Under the pieces are notes generated by a model. The model did no database searches. It was not told the origin of the DNA and saw only the letters and a list, made by a program, of their open reading frames with translations. The translations under genes and the position numbers were made by a program. Below, in pieces: positions 32,951-34,044 of a DNA stretch of 34,044 bases; positions within the stretch are counted from its first letter, which is position 1; every line of letters starts with the position of its first letter. Source of the DNA: Helicobacter_J cappadocius (GTDB lineage Bacteria > Campylobacterota > Campylobacteria > Campylobacterales > Helicobacteraceae); the NCBI RefSeq assembly GCF_030686155.1, contig NZ_JAUPEV010000016.1:1-34044 (forward strand), written 5' to 3'.

Positions 32951-33931
32951 ATGATAAAAAATACCCTCATCAATCAAATTTCAAAAATCAAATTTGTTCA
33001 AAAAATCTTCAAAGGCAAAGCTACCATATTAATGCTTCATCGAATATCTCCTTTGAATCACCAAAAAATCCCCGCAAATGAAAATATGAAAGTAAGTCCT
33101 GAATTTCTCGAAGACTTCATTATCAAAGCAAAATCTCAGGGTTATCGCTTTATCTCTGTGGACTCTATGTATGAAGGGCTAATGAACAATACTTTGGAAG
33201 AAAAATCACTTATTGTTACTATTGATGATGGATATAAAGATAACCTAGAATTTGGCTACCCTATTTTCAAAAAACATCAAATTCCATTTTGCATCTATGT
33301 TTGCACATCATTTCCTGAAAATACACATAATATGTGGTGGTTTGCGCTTGAAGATTATCTACTCAAAAACAATCGTGTAAATCTACTTGGAGAATTTCTA
33401 AACATCTCCTCCAAGGAATCCAAACAAGAAGCATTTCTAAAATTCCGCGAAATCATCATCGCAAACTCAAATAATTACGAAGATGCAACAGGCATTATGA
33501 ATCAATTAGGAATTTTCTATGATCCTAGAGATTATGATAGATTGGCATTAAAATATGAAGAGATAAGAACTTTACTCAAAGACGAATTGGTCACTATAGG
33601 AAACCATACCCACACCCATCCAATATTCTCTAATCTCGCTCAAGAAGAGATTATCGCGGATATCAAAAAGGCAAATTCAGCATTCAAAACCCATCTAAAC
33701 CATACTCCAAAACATTTTGCTTACCCTTTTGGAAGTAGAATAGAGGTAAAAAAAGAACATTTTGAATTATTGAAAATTTTAGGTTTCAAAACAGCTGTAA
33801 CCACAAGAAATGGACATATATACCCTCAACACAAAAATTTTATGACCTGCTTACCTAGAGTGTTTGTAACTGAAAATTTTGAACTACAATCTACTTTTAG
33901 GTTGCGTAAAAAAATCATCATTACAGATTAA
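32951..33931 (+). CDS. Polysaccharide deacetylase (CE4/NodB family)
   Basis: This 326-residue protein has the NodB-type fold that removes N-acetyl (or other acetyl) groups from sugars in a metal-dependent reaction. Motif 1 is LIVTIDDGYKDN (Asp92, Asp93). Motif 2 is GNHTHTHP (His219, His223 as metal ligands). Motif 3 is HFAYPFGSR. There is no signal peptide, so it probably acts on lipid-linked intermediates in the cytoplasm or at the membrane. ATG 32951 lies six bases after GGAG and is preferred to the ATG three bases earlier. Its natural target is likely an amino sugar of this glycan. The 113 bases after its stop hold no gene and no clear terminator. Confidence 0.88.
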   Translation: MIKNTLINQISKIKFVQKIFKGKATILMLHRISPLNHQKIPANENMKVSPEFLEDFIIKAKSQGYRFISVDSMYEGLMNNTLEEKSLIVTIDDGYKDNLEFGYPIFKKHQIPFCIYVCTSFPENTHNMWWFALEDYLLKNNRVNLLGEFLNISSKESKQEAFLKFREIIIANSNNYEDATGIMNQLGIFYDPRDYDRLALKYEEIRTLLKDELVTIGNHTHTHPIFSNLAQEEIIADIKKANSAFKTHLNHTPKHFAYPFGSRIEVKKEHFELLKILGFKTAVTTRNGHIYPQHKNFMTCLPRVFVTENFELQSTFRLRKKIIITD

Positions 33932-34044
33932 ATTCCTGATTAAAATAGAGGATTAGCTAAATTTTTCAATAACTCAACAACCAATAAAAGTGAGTTTGTT
34001 TGTCAGTATAGCTCCTCCCCTTATCCTGCGAAAAATAATGACAA

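Noticed and set aside
1..34044. CRISPR array or tandem repeats
   Set aside because: No regularly spaced repeats were seen; the only clear repeats are poly-G runs, the hairpins and the short hsdS block.

Overview
The window reads as chromosome of an AT-rich campylobacterotan, most probably a Helicobacter. The hook genes are in the order fliK-flgD-flgE behind a GG-N10-GC sigma-54 promoter. clpB is divergent from a ctp-purC-purS-purQ-unknown-plsC operon, an order I recall from Campylobacter jejuni. There is a FrxA-like nitroreductase and a family of long poly-G tracts of the kind that drive phase variation in Helicobacter and Campylobacter. The presence of purS/purQ argues against H. pylori itself. 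No species is claimed.

Layout. (1) 1-3707: part of what looks like a conjugative element, with a TraG-like membrane protein converging on an unrecognised 300-residue protein. It abuts the 3' end of tRNA-Ala(GGC) (3708-3783), a classic integration point. (2) 3853-8667, minus strand: housekeeping operon ctp > purC > purS > purQ > BatD/SH3-like membrane protein > plsC, tightly overlapping. (3) 8878-11451: clpB behind a strong sigma-70 promoter overlapped by a possible HspR box. (4) 11495-16461, minus strand: nrdA, a nitroreductase and typA. (5) 16590-20967: sigma-54-driven fliK-flgD-flgE. (6) 20984-22139: an orphan type I restriction specificity gene (hsdS) carrying two 11-bp poly-G tracts, one ahead of each target-recognition module. 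(7) 22286-33931: an eleven-gene surface-glycan locus, all on the plus strand.

The glycan locus is the most interesting part. It encodes PEP mutase fused to a cytidylyltransferase, phosphonopyruvate decarboxylase, an iron-type alcohol dehydrogenase that fits phosphonoacetaldehyde reduction, and a LicD-family phosphotransferase. Around these are UDP-glucose dehydrogenase, three glycosyltransferases, two methyltransferases and a polysaccharide deacetylase. Taken together (inference) this is a route PEP > phosphonopyruvate > phosphonoacetaldehyde > 2-hydroxyethylphosphonate > CMP-activated phosphonate > phosphonate-decorated glycan. No aminotransferase is present, so hydroxyethylphosphonate is favoured over aminoethylphosphonate. 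Three genes of the locus carry 10-11 bp poly-G tracts. Both methyltransferases are out of frame as sequenced. The tract in ugd lies at the very end of the enzyme and changes only its tail and its coupling to the next gene. The phosphonate-core genes carry no tract, so the decoration rather than the phosphonate would vary.

No stretch over 300 bases lacks a gene. The largest gaps are 3470-3707, 8668-8877 and 22140-22285, and they are described in the relevant entries. I saw no CRISPR array, rRNA gene or insertion sequence.
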